Origin: Winogradskyella vidalii
GTDB taxonomy: Bacteria; Bacteroidota; Bacteroidia; Flavobacteriales; Flavobacteriaceae
Assembly: GCF_013403955.1 (NCBI RefSeq)
Contig: NZ_JABFDG010000005.1
Location: forward strand, 248,001 to 312,000
DNA length: 64,000 nucleotides
Direction: 5' to 3'
Shown here: positions 47,607-57,388 of the stretch, piece by piece
Layout: every line of letters begins with the position of its first letter
Numbering within the stretch: position 1 is the stretch's first letter
Notes under the pieces: model-generated
What the model was told of the DNA's origin: nothing
Seen by the model: the letters and a program-made list of their open reading frames with translations, nothing else
The model's database searches: none
Position numbers and translations under genes: made by a program

Positions 47607-48245
47607 TTATTTCCCGAATAAACCACCTAAAACATTCCCAATGCCACCTTCGCTTTTGTTGCCACCTAAAACCATGCCTGCAACATCATCAATAACACTA
47701 CCGTCACCATCAGCATCTAATATTTTTTCTAAGAAATTTTGTTCATTAGCAGCATCGCTACCACCAAGTAAACCTCCTAAAAGACCACTAATATCATTTG
47801 AAGAGCTCACATTATTTTGGCTCGCTTGCTTTCCTAAAACCCCCATTAAAATAGGCGCAGCTACTTTTAAGATATTCTGAACAGAACTAGCATCTAAACC
47901 TGCTTTTTGTCCGATAACTTGTTGTACACCTTCTTGTTTGCTCCCTAAAACATGACTAAGGATTTTATCGCCATCATTTTTTACCGATTCATCAACACCA
48001 CCACCAAATAAACCACCTAGGTTATCTAAAATGCTACCATCATGTTTGCCTCCACTAAGTGCTCCCATAAGCCCTTCTGCACCTTCAGTTGTAGAAGCGT
48101 TACGCTCCATTGCTTTAGTAAGTACAGGTAATGCCATAGTTAATACACTACTTGTTTTACTCTCATCTGTTCCTGTTGATCCAGATACACCACTGATAAT
48201 GGTTTTTCCTAAATCGCTATTTAATAAATCTAATATTCCTGCCAT
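47607..48245 (-). CDS. DUF937 domain-containing protein
   Basis: A 212-residue soluble protein, Gly/Ser/Asp-rich. The N-terminus 'GILDLLNSDLGKTIISGVSG' and two repeats around 'SVLTMALPVLTKAMERNA' and 'VQNILKVAAPILMGVLGKQAS' are the DUF937 (YidB-like) signature; 'DADGDGSVIDDVAGMVLGG' resembles a calcium-binding-like loop. The fold is known for YidB but the role is not. Its terminator is at 47551-47579. It is downstream of serA on the same strand but separated by a terminator hairpin. Confidence 0.85.
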   Translation of the reverse strand: MAGILDLLNSDLGKTIISGVSGSTGTDESKTSSVLTMALPVLTKAMERNASTTEGAEGLMGALSGGKHDGSILDNLGGLFGGGVDESVKNDGDKILSHVLGSKQEGVQQVIGQKAGLDASSVQNILKVAAPILMGVLGKQASQNNVSSSNDISGLLGGLLGGSDAANEQNFLEKILDADGDGSVIDDVAGMVLGGNKSEGGIGNVLGGLFGK

Positions 48246-48289
48246 TTTTATATATAATTAAGGTTAATAATTTGAATGTTTTAAGGTAC

Positions 48290-48316
48290 AAAAAAAGTCC
48301 TACATATAGTAGGACT
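48290..48316 (-). terminator. terminator of serA
   Basis: AGTCCTAC (48296-48303) and GTAGGACT (48309-48316) form a perfect 8-bp stem with a 5-base loop; on the minus strand it is followed by seven Ts. Confidence 0.88.
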
Positions 48317-48346
48317 CATTTTATTTGATATGGTCACATAATTATG

Positions 48347-49297
48347 TTAACCAAGAATTGTAATAATTTGTTCTGCTAGTTCTGTACCAATTCTATCTTG
48401 AGCTTCGTTGGTTGCAGCACCAGTATGTGGCGTTAATGATAATGCAGGATTCATTAATAATTGAATCTCTGGTTGTGGTTCTTTTTCAAAAACATCTAAA
48501 GCTGCTCTAGACACTTTTCCACTTTTAATTGCATTGACCAAGGCAACTTCGTTAACAACACCACCTCGAGCAGCATTGGCAATGATTACACCATCTTTCA
48601 TTTGATTGAATTCTTCTTCACCAATCACATAATCCTTTTGGGCAGGAACGTGTAGGGTTAAGAAATCGGCTTGTTTTAAAACGTCTTCTTTTGAAATGGT
48701 TTCGATTTCAAAATTCACTTTTTGACCATCAAAAAAGTCCAATTCTAAATTTGCTTTTTCTAAGAATGGATCAAAAGCTACGACTTTCATTCCTGCGCCA
48801 ATAGCTACTTTAGCCGTTGCCTGACCAATACGTCCAAAACCAAGAACACCTAAAGTTTTACCTTTAAGCTCGGTACCTTTAGCGTATGATTTTTTTAAGA
48901 CTTTGAATTTAGCATCACCTTCTAATGGCATATCACGATTAGAATTATGTAAAAAACGTGCTAAACCATAAAAATGACCAAATACTAATTCTGCCACGGA
49001 ATGCGATGAAGCTGCAGGTGTATTAATAACTTTTAAGCCTTTACTACGAGCGTAATCGACATCGATATTATCCATACCAACACCACCACGACCAATAATT
49101 TTAAGGCTAGGGCAATTATCTATAATATTTTTTCTAACTGTTGTTGCACTTCGTACTAAAAGAACATCAATATTTTTCTCATTGATGTAGTTTTCTAATT
49201 GCTCTTGTGCTACTGTGGTTGTGATAACTTCATAACCAGCAGCTTCTAAGGCTGTAATTCCACTTTGAGAAACGCCGTCGTTTGCTAATACTTTCAT
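48347..49297 (-). CDS. serA: D-3-phosphoglycerate dehydrogenase SerA (short form)
   Basis: First step of serine synthesis, NAD-dependent oxidation of 3-phosphoglycerate. The 316-residue short form has no C-terminal ACT domain. The NAD fold has 'LGVLGFGRIGQATAKVAIGAGMKVVAFD', and the catalytic triad is seen as Arg in 'ANAARGGVVNE', Glu in 'DVFEKEPQ' and His in 'LTPHTGAAT'. Substrate is by context: it lies 94 bases after serC on the same strand. Without an ACT domain, feedback control may rest on the ACT domains of SerB, which is inference. A clean terminator follows at 48290-48316. Confidence 0.93.
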   Translation of the reverse strand: MKVLANDGVSQSGITALEAAGYEVITTTVAQEQLENYINEKNIDVLLVRSATTVRKNIIDNCPSLKIIGRGGVGMDNIDVDYARSKGLKVINTPAASSHSVAELVFGHFYGLARFLHNSNRDMPLEGDAKFKVLKKSYAKGTELKGKTLGVLGFGRIGQATAKVAIGAGMKVVAFDPFLEKANLELDFFDGQKVNFEIETISKEDVLKQADFLTLHVPAQKDYVIGEEEFNQMKDGVIIANAARGGVVNEVALVNAIKSGKVSRAALDVFEKEPQPEIQLLMNPALSLTPHTGAATNEAQDRIGTELAEQIITILG

Positions 49298-49391
49298 TGA
49301 AAAACTTGTTTTTTATTTCCGTAAAAACGGAAATATTAAATTTTGTTATAATTATTTTGTGGTGCGATTCCTATTTGTATTGTCGCTCACT

Positions 49392-50453
49392 TTAAGCTTT
49401 GCTTTCTAACTCGCTCATGACTTCAACTAACGCTTTAACGCTATCTAAAGATAAAGCATTATACATTGATGCTCTATAACCACCAACACTTCTATGACCA
49501 TTAATACCACTGATTCCTGCTTCAGCACACATGGTATCAAACGTTTCTTTTAGGTTTTCATTCTCTAAAGTAAACGTTGCATTCATGTTAGAACGATCTT
49601 CTTTTACTGCAAAACCTTTAAAAAGTGGGTTAAGGTCGATTTCAGAATAAATTAAACGTGCTTTTTTATCGTTTTCTTCTTCAATAGCTTTAACACCACC
49701 TAAATCCTTTAACCATTGTAAGGTTAACATCGAGGTGTAAACTGCAAATACAGGAGGTGTATTAAACATACTGCTTTTACCGATGTGTACTTTGTAATCC
49801 ATCATAGAAGGAATTTTACGAGACACTTTTCCTAAAATATCTTCTTTAACAATTACCAATGTTGTTCCTGCTGGACCCATATTTTTTTGTGCGCCAGCAT
49901 AGATTAAATCGAATTGCGAATAATCTAATTGACGTGAAAAAATATCACTACTCATATCACATACCATTGGGATTGGTGATTTTGGAAAGCTCTTCATTTG
50001 TGTTCCAAAAATGGTATTGTTTGTTGTAAAGTGAAAATAATCGTAATCCTCAGGGATATCATAGCCTTTTGGTATGTAATTGTAATTCGCACTTTTAGAA
50101 GAGGCTACTTCGTATATATCATCGTAAATCTTAGCTTCTTTAATAGCTTTGTCTGCCCAAGTTCCTGAGTTTAAGTAACCCGCTCTTTTTTCTAATAAAT
50201 TAAGAGCAACCATTAAAAATTGCGTACTTGCGCCACCTTGAAGAAATAAAGCTTTATAACCTTTACCTTCTAAGCCTAATAATTCTAAAGCTAGTGAACG
50301 TGCATTTTCCATAACATCTACAAAAGATTTGCTACGGTGTGAAATTTCTAGAATTGATAAGCCGTTGTCAAAGTCTAAAACAGCCTTTGAAGCTTTTTCC
50401 ATTACTGATTTTGGTAATACACTTGGTCCTGCACTAAAATTATGTTTTATCAT
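49392..50453 (-). CDS. serC: phosphoserine aminotransferase SerC
   Basis: Second step of serine synthesis: transamination of phosphohydroxypyruvate. I start at ATG 50453 (MIKHNFSAGPSVLPKSVMEKA), giving 353 residues; the in-frame ATG at 50486 adds 11 non-family residues. Visible are 'NFSAGPSVLP', 'ALFLQGGASTQFLMV' (PLP phosphate loop), 'VCDMSSDIFS' (Asp), 'IYAGAQKNMGPAG' with the Schiff-base Lys, and 'GHRSVGGYRASMYNA' (Arg for the substrate phosphate). It is followed by serA after 94 bases. Confidence 0.95.
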   Translation of the reverse strand: MIKHNFSAGPSVLPKSVMEKASKAVLDFDNGLSILEISHRSKSFVDVMENARSLALELLGLEGKGYKALFLQGGASTQFLMVALNLLEKRAGYLNSGTWADKAIKEAKIYDDIYEVASSKSANYNYIPKGYDIPEDYDYFHFTTNNTIFGTQMKSFPKSPIPMVCDMSSDIFSRQLDYSQFDLIYAGAQKNMGPAGTTLVIVKEDILGKVSRKIPSMMDYKVHIGKSSMFNTPPVFAVYTSMLTLQWLKDLGGVKAIEEENDKKARLIYSEIDLNPLFKGFAVKEDRSNMNATFTLENENLKETFDTMCAEAGISGINGHRSVGGYRASMYNALSLDSVKALVEVMSELESKA

Positions 50454-50587
50454 GAAGATTTTGTTTTCATTTCCGTCCTTAAACAATGCGTTTAATAAAA
50501 TCGGAAATCTTATTAGATTTTTTTTAAACAGCTACAAAGGTGCTAATTAATTGGTTAAAAGATGTTACGAAAATGATAATTTTTGAA

Positions 50588-51646
50588 CTATGTTTTTAAC
50601 AAGAAATCAACAGTATCCACATTGTCTGCATAATTCCATAGTTTTGGGTGTTGAGTTTTGCCAAATTCTACTTCAGTGTCTTTAATACCGTCGGTAACAA
50701 TACATTGAATTTTATCCGATTCTGCCTCTAATTTTAGTTGCAACTCATCACTGTTATCATAGTATTCATAAAATAAGGTGGCAATAGGCGAGGCGTAGCT
50801 TTGGTCTTCTTTAATCATTAGAAATCCATTTTCTAGCATATTGAATTCACTCATTAAATATACCGCTTTATTGTAATCGTAATTGTTAGCATATTTAGAT
50901 TCGTGTATAATTTCGTGCCACTTATAAACGGCATTAAAAAAGGCTTCAAAATTATAAGCTTTAGGAACAAATAGTTTAGATACATTTCTACAACCTAAGC
51001 CATAATATCTAAAGATGTCATCAGATAACGCTTCCAATTGAGCTTTGGTTTCATTACCGGTTAATACAGCCACTGAATTTCTGTTTTTTCTAATAATTGA
51101 AGGCTTGTTTTTAAAGTAGTATTCAAAATAACGTGCAGTGTTATCGCTTCCGGTGGCAATAACAGCATCAAAATTTTCTAGCTTTTCTTCGGTAAACGTT
51201 ATTTTACCTTTAAAATCAGGTTCTACAACTTCTAAGTATTTAGCCAAAAACGGCAGCAGATGTTTATCGTTAGACGATTGCTTAACTAATACATTATGAC
51301 CAGAAATCAAAACACATAGAAAATCGTGAAACCCAACTAAAGGAATGTTTCCTGCCATAATAATGGCAACGGTATTTGGTGTTTTAACGGCGATGTTATA
51401 GTTGCTTAACCATCGATTAATGTTGCTTTTTGTTAAGGCATCGGCCCAATTGCGCAATGAAAAAGCGATGTTCTTTTTTGTAAACCATCCATTAGATTCT
51501 TCGGCTAATTTTAGCTGGTGTTTAAAGCCATCGAAAAACAAATCATTAGCTTCAACGGTGTCATTTTTTATGCTGTCAATTTGTTGAAATTGATTTAAAA
51601 ATTCGCCTAATTTTATAAATGCGTTAATTCTTTGTTGTAAATCCAT
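50588..51646 (-). CDS. acyl-CoA reductase, LuxC-like
   Basis: A 352-residue member of the LuxC/aldehyde-dehydrogenase-like family. I start at ATG 51646 (MDLQQRINAFIKLGEFL), the family N-terminus; an upstream in-frame ATG at 51688 adds 14 basic residues next to the promoter box. NADPH-fold parts include 'VAIIMAGNIPLVGFHDFL' and 'DAVIATGSDNTARYFEYYF'; the probable nucleophile is Cys219 in 'YYGLGCRNVSKLFVP'. LuxC enzymes reduce fatty acyl groups to aldehydes. Nothing bioluminescent is nearby; the gene sits between serC and a divergent ferredoxin, which may be its electron donor (inference). Confidence 0.85.
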   Translation of the reverse strand: MDLQQRINAFIKLGEFLNQFQQIDSIKNDTVEANDLFFDGFKHQLKLAEESNGWFTKKNIAFSLRNWADALTKSNINRWLSNYNIAVKTPNTVAIIMAGNIPLVGFHDFLCVLISGHNVLVKQSSNDKHLLPFLAKYLEVVEPDFKGKITFTEEKLENFDAVIATGSDNTARYFEYYFKNKPSIIRKNRNSVAVLTGNETKAQLEALSDDIFRYYGLGCRNVSKLFVPKAYNFEAFFNAVYKWHEIIHESKYANNYDYNKAVYLMSEFNMLENGFLMIKEDQSYASPIATLFYEYYDNSDELQLKLEAESDKIQCIVTDGIKDTEVEFGKTQHPKLWNYADNVDTVDFLLKT

Positions 51647-51690
51647 GATGTGTTTGGTTATACGATGTTTTGGCTTTATTTTTGCCATTG

Positions 51691-51716
51691 CAAAATTACG
51701 TAAAGCAAATGAGCAA
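51691..51716 (-). promoter_or_regulatory. promoter of the acyl-CoA reductase gene
   Basis: On the minus strand: TTG (51716-51714), 15 bases, then TAATTTTG (51698-51691). The -7 box is exact; the spacer is two bases shorter than the usual 17. It supports the ATG at 51646 (leader about 40 bases) over the one at 51688, which lies two bases from the box. Confidence 0.6.
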
Positions 51717-51800
51717 GAAAAGGTTTGATTTTGATAAATTGTATTTTTCAGAAATCAAATAGGGTTCATTTCAAATTATAATTTAAAAAATAAAAATACT

Positions 51801-52154
51801 ATGGCAATTATAATCACAGACGAATGTATTAATTGTGGAGCTTGTGAGCCAGAATGTCCAAATACAGCTATTTATGAAGGTGCAGACGATTGGCGTTATG
51901 CAGACGGTACAAGTTTAGAAGGGAAATTAGTACTTCCTAATGGTAAAGAAGTTGATGCTGAGGAGACACAAGAACCTATAAGTGACGAAGTTTATTATAT
52001 TTCGCCAGATAAATGTACTGAGTGTATGGGCTTCCATGAAGAACCACAATGCGCTGCGGTTTGCCCTGTAGATTGCTGTGTGCCTGATGAAGATCACGTA
52101 GAGACAGAAGAAGAGTTATTAGGTAAACAGAAGTTTATGCACCCTAATGGATAG
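51801..52154 (+). CDS. 2[4Fe-4S] ferredoxin, YfhL-like
   Basis: A 117-residue ferredoxin with the first cluster motif [12 protein letters not shown] (Cys at 9, 12, 15 and 19) and a second '[22 protein letters not shown]' motif in which eight residues separate the second and third Cys, the Alvin-/YfhL-type arrangement. A 45-residue acidic insert lies between them ('[16 protein letters not shown]', '[14 protein letters not shown]'). Acts as a low-potential electron carrier in the cytoplasm. It is divergent from the LuxC-like reductase (154 bases between starts) and has its own terminator. Confidence 0.92.
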   Translation: MAIIITDECINCGACEPECPNTAIYEGADDWRYADGTSLEGKLVLPNGKEVDAEETQEPISDEVYYISPDKCTECMGFHEEPQCAAVCPVDCCVPDEDHVETEEELLGKQKFMHPNG

Positions 52155-52180
52155 GCTTTTAGTATGACAAAAACATATAG

Positions 52181-52213
52181 AAATCCTGAGTCTTTGGCTT
52201 GGGATTTTTTTTT
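52181..52213 (+). terminator. terminator of the ferredoxin gene
   Basis: AAATCC (52181-52186) pairs with GGATTT (52202-52207) and is followed by nine Ts. Position is 27 bases after the stop. Confidence 0.75.
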
Positions 52214-52442
52214 GCTTTATTTATAATTTAAAATGAGTTTTATTGATTTTTAGCCCTCTAGAATTCATGGTAATTAAACGACTTGTCCTAGGCGTTATTT
52301 TGAAATAAATGTCATTTTAATAAAAGAAAAAGACGAATAAAAATTAATGCTTATATTTATAGTTGAATGTTTGCTTTTGCGCTAAAAAAATATATACTAT
52401 AACATTTTGTGTTTATCCTAAACCTATACACAATTTTACTAA

Positions 52443-52886
52443 ATGAAAAATACTAAACTTCACCTTTTAATCGCAGATGACGATATTGACGATTGCGATT
52501 TTTTTCAAGAGGCTATTGATGAAATTGGCAGAATAACACTTTCTGTATTAAATGACGGCGTAGCGCTAATGAATTATTTATCATCCGAACCCGTCAACTA
52601 TCCCAATTTAATTTTTCTTGATCTTAATATGCCAAAAAAATCAGGACTACAATGTTTGGAAGAAATAAAGGCTATAGATACATTAAAGAATATACCAATT
52701 ATAATTTATTCTACATCATTAGATAAAACTGTAGTTGATCAGTTATATGATTTGGGAGCGCATCATTATATCCAAAAACCGGGTGAATTTGCCAATATCA
52801 AAAAAGTCGTTGAAAAGGCGATTGCATTATTTTCTTCTACCAATTTAGAACAACGTTCTAAAGAAAATTTTATAATACAACCTTAA
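52443..52886 (+). CDS. single-domain response regulator, Rcp1-like
   Basis: A 147-residue receiver domain without an output domain. Acid pocket Asp12-Asp13 in 'LIADDDIDDCDFF', phosphoacceptor Asp60 in 'LIFLDLNMPKKSG', Ser/Thr switch in 'IIYSTSLD', and Lys in 'HYIQKPGEF'. The short 'DLNMPKKSGL' and length resemble Rcp1-type regulators paired with phytochrome-like kinases. The next gene, seven bases on, is a histidine kinase, so they are co-transcribed; but the regulator's effect is unknown. Confidence 0.92.
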   Translation: MKNTKLHLLIADDDIDDCDFFQEAIDEIGRITLSVLNDGVALMNYLSSEPVNYPNLIFLDLNMPKKSGLQCLEEIKAIDTLKNIPIIIYSTSLDKTVVDQLYDLGAHHYIQKPGEFANIKKVVEKAIALFSSTNLEQRSKENFIIQP

Positions 52887-52893
52887 TTTTTAC

Positions 52894-55800
52894 ATGATTA
52901 TAAAACCCGAAAAGCATAAATTTTTACAAGGCGGTGGAGAAATGGGGCAACTCATTAGGTCTAAAGATTGGAGTAATTCGCCTCTTGGTACCCCTAAAGG
53001 TTGGCCACAACCATTGAAAACAACAGTCAATGTACTATTGAATAATTCTTTTGGCATGTGTATTTGTTGGGGAAAAGAGTTAACTCAAATTTACAATGAT
53101 ACTTATACTTCTATTTTAGGTGCCAATAAACATCCACTAGCTTTGGGAGGCAGTTTTAAAGAGACTTTTTCTGAAGTTTGGGATGATATAGGTTCTACTT
53201 ATAATAGCGCAATGGATGGTGAAGCGGTTAATTTACCTAATTTTATGTTGCCCTTAAACCGAAATGGTACTGTTGAAAACTGTTATTTCGATTTTGCATT
53301 TAGTCCTATACAATTAGAATCTGGTGAAATAGGTGGTGTTTTAATTACTGCTATAGAAACCAGCAATAAAAAGAAAGTTGAGGATGATTTAGAGAATAGT
53401 AAAAATGAACTCCACTTTGTAATTGAAGCCGCTCAATTAGCCACCTATGATTACAACCCACTAACTAATAAATTTTCGTGTAATACGAGGTTGAAAGAAT
53501 GGTTTGGTTTGGCTCAAAAAGAACAAATAGAACTTTCAGAGGCCTTAAATATTATCTCAAAAAAGGATAGAAATCGTGTGTCTAATGCTATTTTGGCTGT
53601 TTTAGATTATGCTTCTGGCGGCCATTTTGATGTCGAATACACCATTATTAATGAGCTCACAAAAAAAGAAACAATAGTACATGCTAAAGGAAAAGCTTGG
53701 TTTAACGATGATAAAATTGCTTACCGATTAACAGGTACCGTAGAGGATGTTACCGATCGTGTATTAGCAAGGAAGAAAATAGAGGAAAGTGAGCGTAATT
53801 TAAGATTAATGATTCTTCAGGCACCTATAGCAATTGCTATTCTAAAAGGGGCCGACTATAGAATTGAAATAGCTAATAAATATGCCCTAGAATTATGGGG
53901 AAGAACAGAAGATGAGATGCTTAATTATCCCATCTTTGAAACCATGCCAGAACTCAATACGCAAGGCATTAGAGAATTGATGGACGGTGTAGTAAATACA
54001 GGTAAAAGTTTTTCTACTTCAGAACACGCTGTTCAACTTCTAAGGAATGGAAATTTAGAAACCCTTTATGTTAATTTTTCTTATGAGCCGTTGTATGACT
54101 CTAAAGGAAATATTAATGGAATCATGATCATTGCAAACGATGTTACAACCCAAGTAGAAGCTCGGAAAAAAATTGAAAAAAGTGAGCAAAGCATACGCGT
54201 TTTAGTAGAAAGTGCACCTTTTCCGATTGGTGTTTATGAAGGAGAAGAAATAAAAATTACCTTGGCCAATAAGTCAATGATAGATGCCTGGGGAAAAGGA
54301 AATGACGTTGTAGGTCTGTTATATGAAGATATTTTACCAGAATTTGAAAATCAAAAAATATATGATCAAATACGTAAGGTTTTACGAACAGGTAAACCAT
54401 ACCATGCTAAAGACCAAAAAGTTGATATTGTAAAAGATGGCGACTTAAATTCCTATTACTACAATTATAGCTTTATGCCTCTATTAAATGAATTAGGGGA
54501 AACCTATGCTGTAATGAATATAGCTGCCGAAGTCACCGAACTTCACCAAGCGACACAAAAAGTAGAAGAAAGTGAAAAACGTTTTCGAGATTCTGTAATG
54601 CAAGCGCCACTAGGTATTGTAATTGTTAGAGGTTCTGAGAATATCATAGAGATGGCAAATGAAAACTATTTGCACATCGTAGACAAAACTAGAAAGGAAT
54701 TTGTTGGAAAACCGCTGTTTGATATCTTACCCGAAGTTAAAGACGTTATAGCGCCTATTGTTAAAGATATATATAAAACAGGACGTGCATTCTATGGTTA
54801 CGAATTTCCTATAAAATTAATCCGCCAAGGTAAAATTGAAGAAAGTTATTTCAATTTTGTGTATCAACCATTAAAGGAAAACAATACTATTACTGGTATT
54901 ATGGTTGTAGCTACAGAGGTAACAGCAACAGTAAAAGCGAAACACATTATTGAGGAAAACGAAGAGAAATTAAAGCTTATTATTGAAGCCAGTGATCTTG
55001 GTATTTGGGATTTAAACCTTAAAACCCAAGAGATGGAAGCATCAGACCGATGCTATGATATTTTAGGGTTTTCAAATACCAATATTTTAACTCAAGAAAA
55101 ATTAATTTCTAATGTGCATCCAGACGACCTTCAAATTAGAGCTAATGCTTTTGAAAGAGCTTATAAAGTAGGGGTATTGCATTATCAAATTAGAACCATT
55201 TGGGATGACCAATCCTTACATTGGAAAGATGTTAAAGGGAAAGTGTATTATGATGAAAATGACGAACCCGTAAGGATGTTAGGTACCGTAAGAGATATTA
55301 CGGAAGAACGCAACTTTCACCAACAATTATTAGAGCGTGAAGAAAAATTCCGATTGCTAGCCGATTCTATGCCTCAGTTTATTTGGACATCTGATCCAGA
55401 CGGGAGTCTTAATTATTGGAATCAGTCTGTATTTGACTTTTCGGGCTTAACCTTCGAACAAATGATAAAAGATGGATGGTTGCAAATCATACATCCAGAC
55501 GATACCGAAGAAAATATTAAGGTATGGACAGAATCCATAAAAACAGGTCAAGATTTTTTATTTGAACATCGATTCCGTAAGCATAATGGTGAGTACCGTT
55601 GGCAGTTAAGTAGAGCTACGCCTCAAAGAGATGTTAATGGTGTTATTAAACGATGGGTAGGAAGTAGTACTGATATTCAAGAACAAAAAGTATTTACAGC
55701 TAAGCTCGAAAATATGGTGAAACGCAGAACCACTGAGTTAGAAAATAAGAATTTGGATCTCGAAAAAATGAATAAAGAGTTACAATCCTTTGTCTATATT

Positions 55801-56481
55801 TCTAGTCACGATTTGCAAGAACCGCTTCGTAAAATTCAAACCTTTGCTTCGCGAATCAAAGAAAAAGAGTTAGATAGATTGTCAGATAGTGCTAAGAATT
55901 ATTTTTCTCGAATGCAAACCTCTGCATTTCGAATGCAAAATTTAATTCAAGATTTAATTGCGTATTCAAGAACTAACGTTCAAGAGAACACCTTTGAAAT
56001 TTACAATCTACAAGACATCATAGACGATACCAAAGAAACCTTAAGTGAAGAATTAGAAGCCAAAGAAGTTATTTTCGAACTCGAAAACATTTGTGATGTT
56101 CGTATTATAACGATTCAATTTCAACAGGTGATTTTAAATCTCGTAAGTAATTCAATTAAATTTACGAAAGAGGGAACAACTCCTGTCATTAAAATTTCAT
56201 GTGACATATTAAAAGGAAAGAAAACAGGAATTCCGGCATTAAAAAACAACCGTACCTATTGCCATATCCGTTTTTCTGATAATGGTATTGGCTTTGAACA
56301 AGAGTATAACGAAAAAATATTTGAAGTCTTCCAGCGCTTGCATAGTAAAGAAGACTATTCTGGTACTGGTATTGGTTTGGCTATAGTAAAACGAATTATA
56401 GAAAATCACGAGGGCTATATTGTGGCTACAAGTGAATTTGGTAAAGGAGCAACCTTTGATATTTATCTTCCTGAAGACTAA
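52894..56481 (+). CDS. soluble multi-PAS histidine kinase
   Basis: A 1195-residue kinase without membrane segments, so cytoplasmic. After an N-terminal PAS/GAF-like domain ('WSNSPLGTPKGWPQPLKTTVNVLLNN') come six PAS units; the third to fifth ('ILQAPIAIAILKG', 'VESAPFPIGVYEG', 'VMQAPLGIVIVRG') are clearly tandem duplicates ending in '..VTTQVEARKKIEKSE'. The last two have PAC motifs ('RMLGTVRDITEERNF'). The HisKA box is 'FVYISSHDLQEPLRKIQTF' with His972, followed by HATPase_c: N-box 'QVILNLVSNSIKFT', 'RFSDNGIGFEQE', 'GTGIGLAIVKRI'. Signal unknown; PAS units could bind haem, flavin or small molecules. It is paired with the receiver seven bases upstream. Confidence 0.92.
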   Translation: MIIKPEKHKFLQGGGEMGQLIRSKDWSNSPLGTPKGWPQPLKTTVNVLLNNSFGMCICWGKELTQIYNDTYTSILGANKHPLALGGSFKETFSEVWDDIGSTYNSAMDGEAVNLPNFMLPLNRNGTVENCYFDFAFSPIQLESGEIGGVLITAIETSNKKKVEDDLENSKNELHFVIEAAQLATYDYNPLTNKFSCNTRLKEWFGLAQKEQIELSEALNIISKKDRNRVSNAILAVLDYASGGHFDVEYTIINELTKKETIVHAKGKAWFNDDKIAYRLTGTVEDVTDRVLARKKIEESERNLRLMILQAPIAIAILKGADYRIEIANKYALELWGRTEDEMLNYPIFETMPELNTQGIRELMDGVVNTGKSFSTSEHAVQLLRNGNLETLYVNFSYEPLYDSKGNINGIMIIANDVTTQVEARKKIEKSEQSIRVLVESAPFPIGVYEGEEIKITLANKSMIDAWGKGNDVVGLLYEDILPEFENQKIYDQIRKVLRTGKPYHAKDQKVDIVKDGDLNSYYYNYSFMPLLNELGETYAVMNIAAEVTELHQATQKVEESEKRFRDSVMQAPLGIVIVRGSENIIEMANENYLHIVDKTRKEFVGKPLFDILPEVKDVIAPIVKDIYKTGRAFYGYEFPIKLIRQGKIEESYFNFVYQPLKENNTITGIMVVATEVTATVKAKHIIEENEEKLKLIIEASDLGIWDLNLKTQEMEASDRCYDILGFSNTNILTQEKLISNVHPDDLQIRANAFERAYKVGVLHYQIRTIWDDQSLHWKDVKGKVYYDENDEPVRMLGTVRDITEERNFHQQLLEREEKFRLLADSMPQFIWTSDPDGSLNYWNQSVFDFSGLTFEQMIKDGWLQIIHPDDTEENIKVWTESIKTGQDFLFEHRFRKHNGEYRWQLSRATPQRDVNGVIKRWVGSSTDIQEQKVFTAKLENMVKRRTTELENKNLDLEKMNKELQSFVYISSHDLQEPLRKIQTFASRIKEKELDRLSDSAKNYFSRMQTSAFRMQNLIQDLIAYSRTNVQENTFEIYNLQDIIDDTKETLSEELEAKEVIFELENICDVRIITIQFQQVILNLVSNSIKFTKEGTTPVIKISCDILKGKKTGIPALKNNRTYCHIRFSDNGIGFEQEYNEKIFEVFQRLHSKEDYSGTGIGLAIVKRIIENHEGYIVATSEFGKGATFDIYLPED

Positions 56482-56564
56482 ATTACCGAAAGGAAGAACT
56501 AACTTTGCACTTTGCTTGATGATATTATTCAAAATCGAGTGATTTAATAAGAACTAACACCACT

Positions 56565-56894
56565 ATGGAACAATCAGAATTTTTAGAACAACATATATTT
56601 ACCGGTTTAGACAATGTTAATGATAACTTTGAATCTGAAGCGACACATTATTTTTCAGAAACAGATTTTGCAACCGTTTTGGAACGTGCAGAACACTTTG
56701 GGCTAAGCATTTATACTATCGAAGCCCGTTTAGATTCGGAGGTTTTTGGTATTTCTAATCACGAAAAATCAAAAAAGAAAGCCACCGACCCAAAATGGTA
56801 TACGCAAGCCTTATCTGATTTTAAGAAACGCCAATCCGGATTAGTTTACGGTGCCACTTACAAAGTGTCTCAAAAACTTTTAGACCGCCAATAA
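56565..56894 (+). CDS. hypothetical protein (109 aa)
   Basis: A soluble, charged protein beginning MEQSEFLEQHIFTG. Core segment 'ETDFATVLERAEHFGLSIYTIEARLDSEVFGISNHEKSKKKATDPKWY' looks like a mixed alpha/beta domain; the tail 'KRQSGLVYGATYKVSQKLL' is basic. I recognise no family. It starts 84 bases after the kinase stop and an exact TAACTTTG box (56500-56507) lies just upstream, without a TTG at -33, so it may have its own promoter. Confidence 0.6.
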   Translation: MEQSEFLEQHIFTGLDNVNDNFESEATHYFSETDFATVLERAEHFGLSIYTIEARLDSEVFGISNHEKSKKKATDPKWYTQALSDFKKRQSGLVYGATYKVSQKLLDRQ

Positions 56895-56925
56895 TAAGCT
56901 GCTGATAGTATATAGTTTTAAATGT

Positions 56926-57303
56926 ATGACGTATCAAGATGTATTTATAGAATTTTGGGAACAGGTAAAAGTAAGTATTGATGAAGGTACTTTTGCTAAA
57001 TTAACTATGGCTAAAACCATAGGGAAACCTGAGCTAAAGAATATTTTTCTAAGACCCATCTATGCTGAAGATGATTTTAGAGTAATACTAAAATACAGTT
57101 TTAGACCCAAAGAGGTTGAAGATATAGCGGAGGAGATGAGCTTAGAAGCTGCATTACCTATTATAAAGCAGCACATAAAAACTTCATTTCTATCCGTGTT
57201 ACTTTTTACGACGACAAAAGATGTGACTTTTAAAGTGAACAAAAAAGGCATCGGTAGTATTGTAGAAGGGGCTCCAACGTTTAAAAACATAGTAGAAGGT
57301 TAG
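56926..57303 (+). CDS. hypothetical protein (125 aa)
   Basis: A soluble protein starting 31 bases after the preceding small gene. Visible are 'QDVFIEFWEQVKVSIDEGTFAKLTMAKTIGKPELKNIFLRPIY', a beta-hairpin-like 'DFRVILKYSF' and 'LFTTTKDVTFKVNKKGIGSIVEGAPTF'. No known motif. Together with the 109-aa gene it looks like a small operon within the signalling cluster; a functional link to the kinase or to the LytTR gene downstream is only positional. Confidence 0.6.
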   Translation: MTYQDVFIEFWEQVKVSIDEGTFAKLTMAKTIGKPELKNIFLRPIYAEDDFRVILKYSFRPKEVEDIAEEMSLEAALPIIKQHIKTSFLSVLLFTTTKDVTFKVNKKGIGSIVEGAPTFKNIVEG

Positions 57304-57388
57304 AATATTAGCCTTATTATTTCGAATTTTTTATCCTTAGTTTGGTTTTGTTATTTTTACTGCAAATAAACCTATCGAGAAAGTGCAG

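Noticed and set aside
50581..51646. Bioluminescence (lux) locus because of the LuxC-like protein
   Set aside because: No luxA, luxB, luxD or luxE gene is nearby; the gene is a general Bacteroidota acyl-CoA reductase homologue.
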